Assembly: GCA_963777625.1 (NCBI GenBank)
Contig: CAVZRO010000015.1
Location: 62,001-126,000 of the forward strand
From: DATDIC01 sp963777625
Lineage (GTDB): Bacteria > Pseudomonadota > Alphaproteobacteria > Acetobacterales > Acetobacteraceae
Reading direction: 5' to 3'
Length of the DNA stretch: 64,000 nt
Part shown: positions 1 through 9,870 of the stretch, piece by piece
How the letters are laid out: the number at the start of each line of letters is the position of its first letter
How positions within the stretch are numbered: position 1 is the first letter of the stretch
Translations under genes and position numbers: made by a program
The notes under the pieces: model-generated
Told to the model about the DNA's origin: nothing
Database searches by the model: none
What the model saw: the letters and a program-made list of their open reading frames with translations, nothing else

Positions 1-51
1 ACGGACCTCATGCTAACCGCCAACACAACTCAGAACTTCCAACACAGTCTC

Positions 52-1132
52 TTAGCCCTGGGCCTTCGACGAAATGGAGACCTCGATTTCATCGTACCGT
101 TTGGCACGATAGACCATATACGAGACGAGCCAGGATATGAGGAAGAGGCCAACGATTCCATAGCCGAGGACGCCGAAATTGTTGTTTATGCCGCCGACTG
201 CGCCCCAGAATCCGCCACCGTCGGTGAGACCCAATCGGTCACCGATTAAATTGAGCGTTTCGAGGCCGCCCACCACTATGGCGACGATAACCGACACCGC
301 GGTTATCGTGAGGTTGTAGGTACAGTTTCCGAATCGGCTTTACAAAAGCCCAGCCGTACGCTCCGAGCATCAGAATGCTGTCCGTCGTGTCAATTAGCGT
401 CATGCTGGCGGTGAACAGCGCGGGGAACACCATAATCGACCAGATCGACAGGCCTTGCGAGGCCTGCGTTGCCGAGATTCCCAGCAGACCGACTTCGGTT
501 GCCGTATCGAAGCCCAGGCCGAACAAGACGCCCAGCGGATACATTTGCCAACTGCACTCAATGACCCGAAAGAACCGGCGGAACAGACGCCCGAGCAACC
601 CTCGGTTGGCGAGAGCAAGGCTAAGGTCTTCCTCGACGAACCGCCCCCCTTTTTTGACTGTCTGAAATGTCCGATAGATCGAACTCAGGACGAGCAAATT
701 TGCAAACGCGATAGCGAACAGGAACACGGCGGAGACAATCGTGCCGGCCACGACCCCGACAGTCTTAAACTCATCAAATCGATGTTGCAGCGCAGTCGCC
801 GTGATCGCGATGGCGAGCGACAGCGCAACCACGATCGTCGAGTGACCAAGCGAGAAAAAAAGGCCGACGCCGACGGGTCGACGCCCTTCCTGCATCAGCT
901 TGCGGGTCACGTTGTCGATGGCGGCAATGTGATCAGCATCGAAGGCATGCCGAAGTCCAAAGCTGTAAGCGAGCGCCGCCGTTCCTAAGAGAACGGGATA
1001 GGCACGGAATGCGATAATCGCCCATATCCACGCCGCCACATTGGCGGCCACCAGCAGCACGTAAACACTGATCACCTTCCCCCACAAACTTTCTTCTTGA
1101 TCATTGAACAGAGTGAAAAGACTGTACTTCAC
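52..1132 (-). pseudogene. nicT: NiCoT-family nickel/cobalt transporter, frameshifted near the 3' end
   Basis: High-affinity Ni2+/Co2+ permease of the inner membrane, expected to feed nickel to the divergent urease genes. The family signature RHAFDADHIAAIDN (H-x4-D-H) is present, followed by several hydrophobic segments. I chose the GTG at 1132 because AGGGAG lies just upstream and the family N-terminus begins there; the frame stays open further upstream but looks non-coding. Near 319-320 one extra G (minus strand reads TAC-C-TAC) breaks the frame. Removing it turns a nonsense tail into YYNLTITAVSVIVAIVVGG and continues to a stop at 52, giving about 359 residues, a normal family length. I infer a sequencing error or a very recent mutation. 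Confidence 0.85.
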
Positions 1133-1571
1133 ACCGATCTCCCTTGGTGCGGCGCCGTTCGCCGTAAAGCGATTGCCGGCTGAGTGCCAGGAAGGAAACA
1201 ATCGAATCGTCCAGTTTGCGCCTTGAGACGTCGATCTGCTGGCTGGGCAGCGCATCCATTTCGCTTTCATCCATCCAACGGATGATCGCCAAACCTGCCG
1301 TATAACGCAATCTCTGATAGGACCGTCAGGAGACCTGCGCCCGACACGCGGCATGACCCGCGTCCGCGGCTGAATTACGAAGTTACCGTGACAATGCCCC
1401 CGAGTAGCGTGCCGCCAAATCTGCCGCACCTTTGGGATGTTACGACAGGTTGTGGGATTTACATGCTGATGACTTCCTGAAGACATCCGCTAAAATCAGT
1501 AACCATTGGCGCTCGCAAGCTGGTAGACCGCGCATCGTTCTGCTGAGCGGCTTCAAAGGAAAGGGACAAGC
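1133..1571. other. Intergenic region between nicT and ureA
   Basis: This stretch separates the divergent nickel transporter and urease operon, so both promoters should lie here. I see no convincing gene, no clear sigma-70 boxes and no recognisable riboswitch. A nickel-responsive operator (NikR type) would be expected in such a position, but I could not identify one. Confidence 0.5.
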
Positions 1572-1874
1572 ATGCAGCTGACCCCGAGGGAATTTGATAA
1601 ACTGATCATCCACATGATGGCCGACGTCGCCCAAAAGCGGAAAGCGAAGGGCCTCAAGCTGAACTATCCGGAAGCGGTGGCCATCATATCCGCAAGCGCG
1701 CTCGATGGAGCACGTGCAGGAAAGACGATCGAAGAAGTTACGAGCGATGCCCGCGTTGCCCTGACTAAGGGTGACGTAATGGACGGCGTCGCTGACCTTA
1801 TTCCGATGGTTCAGATTGAGGCGGTGTTCACCGATGGAAGCCGTTTGGTGACGGTACATACGCCGATCCAGTGA
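1572..1874 (+). CDS. ureA: Urease subunit gamma
   Basis: Small structural subunit of the cytoplasmic nickel enzyme urease, which hydrolyses urea to ammonia and carbamate. The 100-residue length and the N-terminus MQLTPREFDKLIIHMMADVA are typical of UreA; the middle carries the conserved LKLNYPEAVAIIS block. An AAAGGAAAGGGA purine-rich site precedes the ATG. It is the first gene of a seven-gene plus-strand operon and is followed after 20 bases by ureB as a separate gene, not fused as in Helicobacter. Confidence 0.97.
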   Translation: MQLTPREFDKLIIHMMADVAQKRKAKGLKLNYPEAVAIISASALDGARAGKTIEEVTSDARVALTKGDVMDGVADLIPMVQIEAVFTDGSRLVTVHTPIQ

Positions 1875-1894
1875 GAGTATGACAGGAGTTCAAC

Positions 1895-2332
1895 ATGGCT
1901 GGACCAAAGCTCGGCCCCGTTATCGCCGCCGATATTGACCCGGCGACAGCAGAGGTGCCAGTTGGTGGTTACGTTTGCGGCTCAACAGCGATCACATTCG
2001 ATGCCGACCGTCCGGTGACGACGCTCAAGGTGCGCAATACGGGGGACCGGCCGGTACAGGTGGGATCGCATTTCCACTTTTTTGAAGTCAATCGAGCGCT
2101 GGAATTTGATCGCGCAGCGGCCTTCGGGCTGCACCTGAATATCCCATCGTCGACAGCGACGCGGTTCGAGCCCGGTGACGAGCGTGAAGTTCAACTCGTT
2201 CCCTACGGCGGTAAGCGCGCCGTTTATGGTTTCAACAATCTCGTCGATAGTCCCACTGCAGGTCAAGACGCGGCCACCGTCAAATCCAAGGCGGTAGCGC
2301 TGGCGGCGCAGCGAGGCTTTCGCTCCTTGTAA
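1895..2332 (+). CDS. ureB: Urease subunit beta
   Basis: Second structural subunit of urease. The diagnostic core NTGDRPVQVGSHFHFFEVN is present around residues 48-66, and the C-terminal half carries RFEPGDE and a YGGKRAVYGFN block. At 145 residues it is longer than many bacterial UreB proteins (roughly 100-130) because of an extra C-terminal tail. AGGAG lies shortly before the ATG. The gene sits between ureA and ureC with short spacers, as expected for stoichiometric translation. Confidence 0.96.
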   Translation: MAGPKLGPVIAADIDPATAEVPVGGYVCGSTAITFDADRPVTTLKVRNTGDRPVQVGSHFHFFEVNRALEFDRAAAFGLHLNIPSSTATRFEPGDEREVQLVPYGGKRAVYGFNNLVDSPTAGQDAATVKSKAVALAAQRGFRSL

Positions 2333-2384
2333 AGAAGACGCGCGAGATCGCGTCGAAGCTCAACTCTTTTGAACGGGGGACACT

Positions 2385-4106
2385 ATGCCTACCGTGTCAC
2401 GGCAAGAATATGTCGGTCTCTTCGGTCCGACGACAGGTGACCGCATCCGCCTGGGCGATACGGACCTGTTTGTTGAAATCGAGCGCGATTTGCGCGGCGG
2501 TTACGGCGATGAGATCGTGTTCGGCGGTGGCAAGAGCATGCGTGAGGGCATGGGCATGGACAATCAGGTGACGAGGGCGGGCGGTGCTCCCGACCTCGTA
2601 ATCACCAACGTGACGGTGATCGACGCGGTGCTGGGAGTAGTGAAAGCGGACGTGGGTATCAAGGATGGCCGCATCTGTGCGATCGGGAAGGCCGGCAATC
2701 CGCAGACGATGGATCGAATTACGCCTGGCTTGGAAGTCGGGTTGGCCACCGACGTTATCTCAGGCTCACATCTAATCCTGACGGCCGCCGGGGTCGACAC
2801 ACACATTCACTTCATTTGTCCGCAGCAGGCAGAGGCTGCGCTGTCGAACGGCACTACGACCTTGATCGGTGGCGGTACCGGTCCTTCGGACGGCTCAAGC
2901 GCGACGACGGTCACACCGGGACCCGGAAACATCGCTATGATGCTACGGGCGTTCGAAAGCTGGCCGCTCAACGTGGGCATTCTCGGCAAGGGCCATGGGC
3001 ACGGCAAGGCGGCTCTGGTTGAGCAGATCGAGGCCGGCGCGGTTGGCGTGAAATGTCACGAAGATTGGGGCACCACCCCAGCGGTGCTTCGGTCCGCGCT
3101 CACGGTTGCAGACGAGACGGACACTCAAGTGTGCATCCATACCGACACGCTGAACGAGTTTGGCTTCGTCGACGATTCGATCGAGGCGTTTGAGGGACGG
3201 ACGGTCCATTCGTTCCATACCGAAGGATCCGGCGGCGGCCACGCGCCGGATATCATCAAGATTGCCGGCCTTCCCAACGTCTTGCCATCTTCGACCAACC
3301 CCACGCTCCCCTATGGCATCAATTCACAGGCGGAGCTCTATGACATGATCATGGTGTGTCACCACCTTAGTCCCGACATCCCATCCGATGTTGCATTCAC
3401 TGAGAGCCGCATCCGCTCTGAAACTATCGCCGCGGAAAATGTCCTTCAGGATCTCGGCGTAATCTCAATGTTCTCGAGCGATTCGCAGGCCATGGGACGC
3501 ATCGGGGAATGTTGGCTGCGTTGCATCCAGACCGCCGACGCGATGAAGACCGGGCGCGGCAAGTTGCCGGAGGACGCACCAGGCAACGACAATTTTCGGG
3601 TGCTGCGCTACGTGGCGAAAATCACGATCAATCCGGCGATCACCCATGGTATTGCCGACGTACTGGGCTCCGTTGAAGTCGGCAAGATCGCCGACCTCGT
3701 CTTATGGGAGCCAGCGTTCTTCGGCGCCAAGCCCAAGATTGTCATTAAGAACGGCTTCATTAGCTGGGCTGTGATGGGCGATCCAAACGCGTCGTTACCG
3801 ACGCCGCAGCCCACGTATTATCGGCCGATGTTCGGCGCCCTCGGCGATGCGTTGGCGGCCAACTGCATCACGTTCGTCTCCGGCGTCGCGCATGCTGCCG
3901 GGATCAAGGAGCGGCTGGGACTCCGTCGGCAAGTGATGCCGGTGAGAAACGTGCGCAATATCGGCAAGCGCGACATGGTTCGAAATGCCGGGACGCCGAA
4001 AATCGAAGTAAGTCCGGAAACTTTCGCCGTGACCGTCGACGGCACGCACGCGACCGTTCCGCCCTTGACGACGGTCTCGCTCAACCAGAAGTATTTCTTC
4101 AGCTGA
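2385..4106 (+). CDS. ureC: Urease subunit alpha (catalytic)
   Basis: Catalytic subunit carrying the dinuclear nickel centre. All key residues are visible: the metal ligands H140 and H142 (THIHF), the carbamylated lysine K223 (VGVKCHEDWG), H225, H252 (IHTDTLNE), the HTEGSGGGHAPD segment, the flap MVCHHLS with the mobile Cys/His pair, and D366 (FSSDSQAMGR). The numbering is offset by +6 from the classical Klebsiella numbering, as expected from a slightly longer N-terminus. Length 573 is normal. A GGGGGA site precedes the ATG. Nothing suggests loss of activity. Confidence 0.98.
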   Translation: MPTVSRQEYVGLFGPTTGDRIRLGDTDLFVEIERDLRGGYGDEIVFGGGKSMREGMGMDNQVTRAGGAPDLVITNVTVIDAVLGVVKADVGIKDGRICAIGKAGNPQTMDRITPGLEVGLATDVISGSHLILTAAGVDTHIHFICPQQAEAALSNGTTTLIGGGTGPSDGSSATTVTPGPGNIAMMLRAFESWPLNVGILGKGHGHGKAALVEQIEAGAVGVKCHEDWGTTPAVLRSALTVADETDTQVCIHTDTLNEFGFVDDSIEAFEGRTVHSFHTEGSGGGHAPDIIKIAGLPNVLPSSTNPTLPYGINSQAELYDMIMVCHHLSPDIPSDVAFTESRIRSETIAAENVLQDLGVISMFSSDSQAMGRIGECWLRCIQTADAMKTGRGKLPEDAPGNDNFRVLRYVAKITINPAITHGIADVLGSVEVGKIADLVLWEPAFFGAKPKIVIKNGFISWAVMGDPNASLPTPQPTYYRPMFGALGDALAANCITFVSGVAHAAGIKERLGLRRQVMPVRNVRNIGKRDMVRNAGTPKIEVSPETFAVTVDGTHATVPPLTTVSLNQKYFFS

Positions 4107-4116
4107 GGAGCGTGTC

Positions 4117-4809
4117 GTGGTCGTCATTGAAACCATACTCGGCAATATCAGTGACCCGGAATGGGCCGATCGGTTGGCTGCGTACGAGGTCGACGTGCTG
4201 GAAATCGACCAGTGGGAGGCGCAGAAGAGCCGCTTCCGCAAGACGACTGCAAAGGGCGCCGAAGTTGCGGTCTCCGTCGATCGCGGCACGTACATTCGAG
4301 ATGGCGACGTGCTGCTCTGGGATGCGCAAGCGCGCTCGGCCGTGGTCGCGCGAATCGAGGTACGCGACGTAATGATAGTTCATCTGGACGAACTGATGCA
4401 CCTCGCGCCGGAACTGGCGATGCGCACCTGTGTTGAACTAGGACATGCGATGGGCAACCAGCACTGGCCAGCATTGGTCAAGGGCATCCGCGTCTATGTG
4501 CCGCTCACGGTGGACCGCAGGGTGATGGCCTCTGTCATGGATACGCACCACTTCGAAGGTATCCGCTACGAGTTTGTGTCGGGCCGAGAGGTCGTGCCCT
4601 ACCTCGCACCACATGAATCACGTCGGGTCTTCGGCGCGGCGGAAGGTCCGGTGCATTCGCACACACACGAGAGCTATGCAACCACCGACACCGAGACGGG
4701 ACGGGTGTACGGACGCCCGCCAGTGCGCGTGCATCAGCATCCGCAGACCGATGCTCATGCACATGAATCGCCGGCCAAGGTCGGTTTCACGCACAACCAT
4801 GAGGGATGA
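4117..4809 (+). CDS. ureE: Urease accessory protein UreE (nickel chaperone) with extended His-rich tail
   Basis: Nickel metallochaperone that hands Ni2+ to the UreG/UreF/UreD complex. The N-terminal half follows the UreE fold (IGNISDPEWADRL..., VDRGTYIRDGDVLLWD), and the middle has the AYELGHAMGN-like block (VELGHAMGNQHWPAL). At 230 residues it is longer than typical UreE because of a tail from about residue 168 rich in His, Asp and Glu (HSHTHES, HQHPQTDAHAHES, THNHEG), which probably stores or binds nickel. The GTG start lies about 10 bases after ureC and the 3' end overlaps ureF by 11 bases. The family is clear; tail function is inferred. Confidence 0.93.
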   Translation: MVVIETILGNISDPEWADRLAAYEVDVLEIDQWEAQKSRFRKTTAKGAEVAVSVDRGTYIRDGDVLLWDAQARSAVVARIEVRDVMIVHLDELMHLAPELAMRTCVELGHAMGNQHWPALVKGIRVYVPLTVDRRVMASVMDTHHFEGIRYEFVSGREVVPYLAPHESRRVFGAAEGPVHSHTHESYATTDTETGRVYGRPPVRVHQHPQTDAHAHESPAKVGFTHNHEG

Positions 4810-5512
4810 CAGCGTCGAAGAGCCAAGTAGCGCTGCAATCCTGTCGCGGATACTGCAGTTTGGGGACTCGATGTTCCCCATCGGCGGGTTTTCGTTCTCT
4901 GCCGGCCTGGAGTCTGCCATCCAGAAAGGCGTTGTTGCTGACGTAATCATGCTCCGCGCGTTCACGCGTACCGCGGTGGAGCAGGCAGCCCTTGGCGACG
5001 GGATCGCGTTGGTCGCTGCGCATCGCTCAGCAACAGTGGGCGATGTGGATGGGCTCATCCAAATCGATGCGCGGGTGTACGCGCGCAAGCTTTCCGGCGA
5101 AGCACGGATCATGTCGACGCGCATGGGCAAGAAGTTTATGGAAATGAGTGTCGAGGTGGTTGGCGCGCCGCTGCTTGGCACGTGGCGCGAATGCATTGCA
5201 ACGTCGGTTACTCCCGGGTGTTATCCCGTGGCGCTGGCAATCAGTTTTGCTGTGCAGAATCTGACGGCACGCCAGGCATTTGTCGTGCACCAGAATGGTG
5301 TCGCGGCAATGATCCTGGGCGCGGCACTGCGGCTGATGAAGATCAGCCACATCGAGACGCAGAAGATCCTCTACGAGATCAACGGGCTCGCGGACTCCGC
5401 CTACGAAAACGCCGCAGCGGCTCGCTTATCGGACATGGCGGGCTATGCGCCGCTGACGGAAATCCTGGCGGCGGTACACAACAAGGCGCACGTGCGCCTG
5501 TTCATGAATTGA
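4799..5512 (+). CDS. ureF: Urease accessory protein UreF
   Basis: GTPase-modulating component of the urease maturation complex. I placed the start at the ATG at 4799 (MRDDSVEEPSS), which overlaps the ureE stop; the frame is open earlier but that part is a shadow of ureE. The conserved motif FGDSMFPIGGFSFSAGLE lies near residues 21-38, and the C-terminal part carries the NGLADSAYENAA segment. About 237 residues, normal for the family. Overlap with ureE suggests translational coupling. Confidence 0.93.
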   Translation: MRDDSVEEPSSAAILSRILQFGDSMFPIGGFSFSAGLESAIQKGVVADVIMLRAFTRTAVEQAALGDGIALVAAHRSATVGDVDGLIQIDARVYARKLSGEARIMSTRMGKKFMEMSVEVVGAPLLGTWRECIATSVTPGCYPVALAISFAVQNLTARQAFVVHQNGVAAMILGAALRLMKISHIETQKILYEINGLADSAYENAAAARLSDMAGYAPLTEILAAVHNKAHVRLFMN

Positions 5513-5532
5513 ACCTTTGGATGGAGCGTCGA

Positions 5533-6160
5533 ATGTCGAAGAAAATCACACGCATCGGCATAGGCGGTCCCGTCGGCTCGGGCAAGACCGCGATCGTCGA
5601 GGCGATTACGCCGCGCTTGCTCGATCTTGGCATCAAGATGCTGATTATCACCAACGACGTGGTGACGACCGAAGACGCCAAACACGTCCAGCGTACTCTT
5701 AAGGGCGTTCTGCTACAGGAACGCATTCTCGGAGTGGAAACGGGTGCCTGTCCTCACACAGCGGTGCGCGAAGATCCGAGCATGAACCTCGCAGCGGTCG
5801 AGGACATGGAGCGACGTTTTCCTGACAGCGATGTGGTACTGATCGAAAGCGGAGGCGACAATCTGACGCTGACCTTCTCGCCCGCGCTGGTAGATTACTT
5901 CATCTACGTGATCGACGTCGCCGCCGGGGACAAGATCCCTCGCAAGAACGGGCCTGGGATCACGCATTCGGATATTCTGGTCATCAACAAGACCGACCTG
6001 GCGCCCCACGTTGAGGCCAGCCTCGAGGTGATGGAGCAGGATTTCGCGGCTGATGCGTGGCAGCAAGCCGTTCGTGTTCACCAACTGCAAGAGCGGGAAG
6101 GGCATTGCGGAACTGATCGACCTGATCAGGAGGGAGTTTCTCTTCGACATCAATCCGTGA
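5533..6160 (+). pseudogene. ureG: Urease accessory GTPase UreG, frameshifted near the C-terminus
   Basis: SIMIBI-class GTPase that drives nickel insertion into urease. The start at 5533 (MSKKITRIGIGGPVGSGKTA) has GGAG upstream; the P-loop GGPVGSGKT, the ESGGDNL switch and NKTDLAP guanine-specificity motif are intact. Within the TTT at 6042-6044 one base is extra. Removing it restores DSRLMRGSKPFVFTNCK and the normal UreG end, stopping at 6160 after about 208 residues. As written, the frame runs on and fuses UreG to UreD in one long open frame, which would mislead an automatic caller. All catalytic motifs lie before the break, so a sequencing error is likely. Confidence 0.9.
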
Positions 6161-6174
6161 ATGCAGAGGTCAGA

Positions 6175-7125
6175 ATGATCCCCGCAACCTCCAATCCATG
6201 GACGCACGCGGAAGAGCTCGGCGCTTCGCTTCCGGAACTGGCCTCGTTTCAGGACGAGCCGCTTCAGATGAAGAGCGGCACTGTTGGCAAGACGGGTTTC
6301 TTGCGTCTCGGCTTCGAGTGCCGGGGCAACCAAACAATCCTGGCAGACCTGGATCGCCGCGCACCGTATATGGCTCAGCGCGCGTTATACTGCGATCCGG
6401 AGATGCCCAGTCTCGCCAGCGTGTTCTTGATCACCACCACCGGATGCCTGCTCCAGGGCGATCGGCTTGCGCTCGACATCACGCTTGGTCCGCGCTCGGA
6501 AGCGCACGTCACCTCGCAGTCGGCAACCAAGATTCATGCCATGGATGCCAACTACGCGGCACAGACGCAGATCATCACGCTCGCCGACGATGCCTACCTG
6601 GAATTCCTTCCCGATCCCTTGATCCCGCATCGGCGGGCGCGGTTCGTTAGCGACACGCAGATCTCCATCGCTCCATCGGCCACGATGCTTTTTTCCGAGA
6701 TCATTCAGCCCGGCCGCAAACATCATCGCCCGGACGAATGCTTTGGCGCCACTGTGATGTCGATATCGATGTCCGTTTCCCGCCCTGACGACCGCATACT
6801 GTTCACCGAGAAGCTGCTGATCGAGCCGCAGCGATATGCAATGCGGCAGACGGGAGTGATGGACTCCTTTGACGTGTTTGCCAACGTGATCCTGTGCACG
6901 CCCAAAGACAAAGCTGACCGTGTCTATGAGCGGGTGGAGGCCGACGTCGATCTTGAGCGCGGCATAGCGTTTGGCGCCTGCCCGCTGCCCAACGATGCCG
7001 GGCTGGTCTACAAGATCCTGGGTCGTGAGACTGCACAGGTAAAAGCGAAGGTACGCGAGTTCTGGGGGATCGTGCGCAGGGAGGTCACTGGCGCCTGCCT
7101 CCCTCCGCCGTTCCTATGGCGCTGA
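6175..7125 (+). CDS. ureD: Urease accessory protein UreD (UreH)
   Basis: Scaffold protein of the urease maturation complex that bridges UreF/UreG to apo-urease. The start ATG at 6175 is preceded by AGAGGT and lies 15 bases after the restored ureG stop. Conserved UreD blocks are visible: GKTGFLRLGFECR, TTTGCLLQGDRLALDI, SQSATKIHAM, LEFLPDPLIPHRRARF and GRKHHRPDE. At 316 residues it is somewhat longer than average. Its position at the end of the operon, after ureG, differs from the common ureD-first order. Confidence 0.92.
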   Translation: MIPATSNPWTHAEELGASLPELASFQDEPLQMKSGTVGKTGFLRLGFECRGNQTILADLDRRAPYMAQRALYCDPEMPSLASVFLITTTGCLLQGDRLALDITLGPRSEAHVTSQSATKIHAMDANYAAQTQIITLADDAYLEFLPDPLIPHRRARFVSDTQISIAPSATMLFSEIIQPGRKHHRPDECFGATVMSISMSVSRPDDRILFTEKLLIEPQRYAMRQTGVMDSFDVFANVILCTPKDKADRVYERVEADVDLERGIAFGACPLPNDAGLVYKILGRETAQVKAKVREFWGIVRREVTGACLPPPFLWR

Positions 7126-7219
7126 CAGAATAGTGGCGTCCGCAGGGATCTCCAACTGCGGGATCAAAACCTCGTGGAGGTGGCAATGAAAAAATTCTCG
7201 GCACAGTGGAAAAGCCTCT

Positions 7220-8203
7220 GTGCAGCATCACGAGTCTCTGCGGTTCGTAGACATCAATCTGCGCGGTATCGGGCAGGTGATGTTTCAGGACAATCCGCTG
7301 ACCGGGGCACTGTTCGTGATCGCAATCGCCTGGGGTTCGTACGCAGCCGGTGTGCCGCAAGTCGCGATAGCCGGTGTGGTCGCGGTCATCGTTGCCACCC
7401 TTACGGCGCAGTGGCTTCGCGTCGACGACGCGTCGCTGAACGCCGGGCTCTATGGCTTCAACAGCGTTCTCGTCGGCCTCGCTCTGGCGACCTTTCTGGG
7501 TTCTGGGCCGCTGCTTTGGGTGTATGTGATAATAGGAGCGGCCGTGTCCGTCGTCGCGATGCTCGCCACTACCAACGTCGTCAAGCCGTGGGGTGGCGCT
7601 CTCACATTTCCGTTCGTGCTCACAACGTGGCTTCTCTTGTTGGCTACGTATGGATTTACCGGCCTCTCGGGAACAGCACTGCCGTCCGGCAACGTTGTCA
7701 CTGCGGTCCAGCCTTACCAGGCAAGCCCGCTCCACCTGATTGACCTTGTCCAGGGCGTGTTCCAGAGCATCTCGCAAGTATTCCTGAAAGGCAGCGGCAT
7801 CGCGGCTGTGCTCCTGCTTGCGGGGCTCGCCGTAAACTCCCTCGCGGCCGCCGCCTTCGCTCTCGGAGGTGCGATATTGGCCGTGCTGACGGCCCATCTT
7901 TTCGGCGCCGAGAGCCAACTGATCACCGGCGGTCTCCTCGGATTCAGCCCAGTCCTGACGTCAATCGCACTTGGTACCGTTTTCTATCAGCCGAGTTGGC
8001 GCGTCGTGGCCTACACGGTCCTCGCCACGGTGTTCACGGTGATCGCCCAGTCAGCCTTGAACGTTGCGTTGACCCCATTCGCCATTCCAGCCCTTACCGC
8101 ACCATTCGTGTTGGTGACGTGGCTGTTTCTGCTGCCGCGGCAACGCCTGGAGGAGGTGCCCGCCGTTGCGCCTGGTATCGAAAAGCGTAATGCCGTAGCT
8201 TGA
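7220..8203 (+). CDS. Urea transporter (UT family)
   Basis: Channel-like urea transporter of the inner membrane that would supply urea to the urease just upstream. The conserved block LRGIGQVMFQDNPLTG and the glycine-rich segment LNAGLYGFNSVLVGLALA are typical, with about ten hydrophobic helices in two related halves (LGFSPVLTSIALG mirrors the first). The printed start is a GTG at 7220, but a much better start is the ATG at 7186 behind GTGGAGGTGGCA. Dropping one A from the A6 run after that ATG joins it in frame and gives about 338 residues. This is another probable +1 homopolymer error. Confidence 0.9.
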   Translation: MQHHESLRFVDINLRGIGQVMFQDNPLTGALFVIAIAWGSYAAGVPQVAIAGVVAVIVATLTAQWLRVDDASLNAGLYGFNSVLVGLALATFLGSGPLLWVYVIIGAAVSVVAMLATTNVVKPWGGALTFPFVLTTWLLLLATYGFTGLSGTALPSGNVVTAVQPYQASPLHLIDLVQGVFQSISQVFLKGSGIAAVLLLAGLAVNSLAAAAFALGGAILAVLTAHLFGAESQLITGGLLGFSPVLTSIALGTVFYQPSWRVVAYTVLATVFTVIAQSALNVALTPFAIPALTAPFVLVTWLFLLPRQRLEEVPAVAPGIEKRNAVA

Positions 8204-8424
8204 TCCTCGCTACAGCCGCTCGGGGGTTCCATCTTGACGGAACGGCTGTGATGACCGGCGCCAGCATGGACGTGGCGATGCCGTCGGCACAATCGTTGTT
8301 GCATAAGTTTCAGATCGGCATGTGCGCTCATCGCAATTCAGCAGGTTTCGGTTTGCTGTTGGGTTTGTGAGTGATACAGCAATACCTCAATCATCAACCG
8401 CGGATTTGGGAAGAAAGCAGAAGC

Positions 8425-9870
8425 ATGGGACTCTTTGGAATATTGCTTGCTCTGGCTCTGCTCATGTGGTTCGCGTACCGGGGTTGGAGCGTTCTGCTGG
8501 TCGCTCCGCTGGCGGCGCTCATCGCGGCTGCGTTCTCCGGCGAACCGCTGCTTGCCCACTGGACGCAAACGTTCATGGGCGGTGCGACGCGGTTCGTAGC
8601 GCAGTGGTTCCCGTTGTTTCTGCTGGGCGGGTTGTTCGGAAAGCTTATGGGCGATAGCGGTTCGATCAGCTCCATCGCGCAGTATTTGACCAACAAGTTG
8701 GGAACCAGCCGCACGATGCTCTCGGTGGTGATCGCCTCGGCCGTTGTCACCTACGGCGGCGTTAGTGTGTTCGTCGCATTTTTTGTGCTGGTGCCCATGG
8801 CTCACCAGATGTTCCGGGCCGCGAATATCCCGCGCCGATTGTTACCGGCAACCGTCGGCCTCGGCGCATTCACCTTCACCATGTCAGTGATGCCGGGAAC
8901 CCCCTCGGTCAACAACGCAATTCCGATGCCGTACTTCGGCACCACCACCTTCGCGGCCCCCGGGCTGAGTATTATCGCGTCGGTTATCATCTTCGTCTTC
9001 GGCATGTGGTGGCTCGGCCGCGTTGAGAAGGCAGCGCGCGTGGCTGGCGAAGGTTACGCTGACGGGATGGAGACCGCTCCTGTCGTCAACGAGATGGTTC
9101 GCGAGCAGGCGGCGCCGGCGGGTGACTTCGACCCGGCCGAGTTACCGCATGGCAAGCGAGCCGAGAGCGAGCCTCCCTTCGCCCTGGCCGTGCTGCCCCT
9201 CGTTACCGTGATCATCGCTAATTTCTTAATGTCGCTTGTCGTCTTCCCGCGACTCGATTTTTCGTTCCTGTCAGAGCACCAGTGGGGTGGTACCACGATC
9301 GGCGCCGTGTCCGGCGTCTGGTCAGTTATAGTGGCGCTCGCGGCGGCAAACTTGACCGTCATTCTCATCAACTTTCGACGCTTGCCATCCCTCCGCGAAA
9401 GTCTCGACGCCGGAGCGAATTCGGCAGCCCTGCCGATGCTGATGATCGCCAGCCTTGTCGGCTTCGGCGCGGTAGTTGCCGCATTGCCGGGATTTGCCAC
9501 GGTTCGCGATGCGGTATTCTCGATTGGGGGAGGACCGCTGGTCTCATTGACTGTCGCTATGAATGTGCTGGCAGGGCTGACAGGTACTGCTTCTGGTGGC
9601 ATGGCAATTGTACTTAATGCATTTGGCAACGACTTTTTGCGCCTCGCCGCTGAACATCACATCAACTTGGAATTGATGCATCGTATAACAACGATGAGCG
9701 CCGGTACACTGGACGCCCTACCCCACAATGGCACGGTGCTGCTATTGCTGCAAATTAGTGGTCTCACTCATCGTGAGAGCTATTTAGACATGGTGATGAC
9801 CGTGATTGTCAGTTGCATCATCGGACTCGTTGCTGTCCTGATACTGGGATCGGTTTTTGGCTCGTTCTGA
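8425..9870 (+). CDS. GntP-family permease
   Basis: Predicted proton symporter for an organic acid such as gluconate; the real substrate is unknown. About 481 residues with 12-14 hydrophobic segments. The family core YGGVSVFVAFFVLVPMA followed by FTFTMSVMPGTPSVNNAIP is clear, and a second related block GLTGTASGGMAIVLNAFG appears in the C-terminal half. I chose the ATG at 8425 (MGLFGILLAL); a GTG at 8371 is also possible but would place charged residues before the first helix. It follows the urea transporter after about 220 bases and may be a separate unit. Confidence 0.85.
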   Translation: MGLFGILLALALLMWFAYRGWSVLLVAPLAALIAAAFSGEPLLAHWTQTFMGGATRFVAQWFPLFLLGGLFGKLMGDSGSISSIAQYLTNKLGTSRTMLSVVIASAVVTYGGVSVFVAFFVLVPMAHQMFRAANIPRRLLPATVGLGAFTFTMSVMPGTPSVNNAIPMPYFGTTTFAAPGLSIIASVIIFVFGMWWLGRVEKAARVAGEGYADGMETAPVVNEMVREQAAPAGDFDPAELPHGKRAESEPPFALAVLPLVTVIIANFLMSLVVFPRLDFSFLSEHQWGGTTIGAVSGVWSVIVALAAANLTVILINFRRLPSLRESLDAGANSAALPMLMIASLVGFGAVVAALPGFATVRDAVFSIGGGPLVSLTVAMNVLAGLTGTASGGMAIVLNAFGNDFLRLAAEHHINLELMHRITTMSAGTLDALPHNGTVLLLLQISGLTHRESYLDMVMTVIVSCIIGLVAVLILGSVFGSF

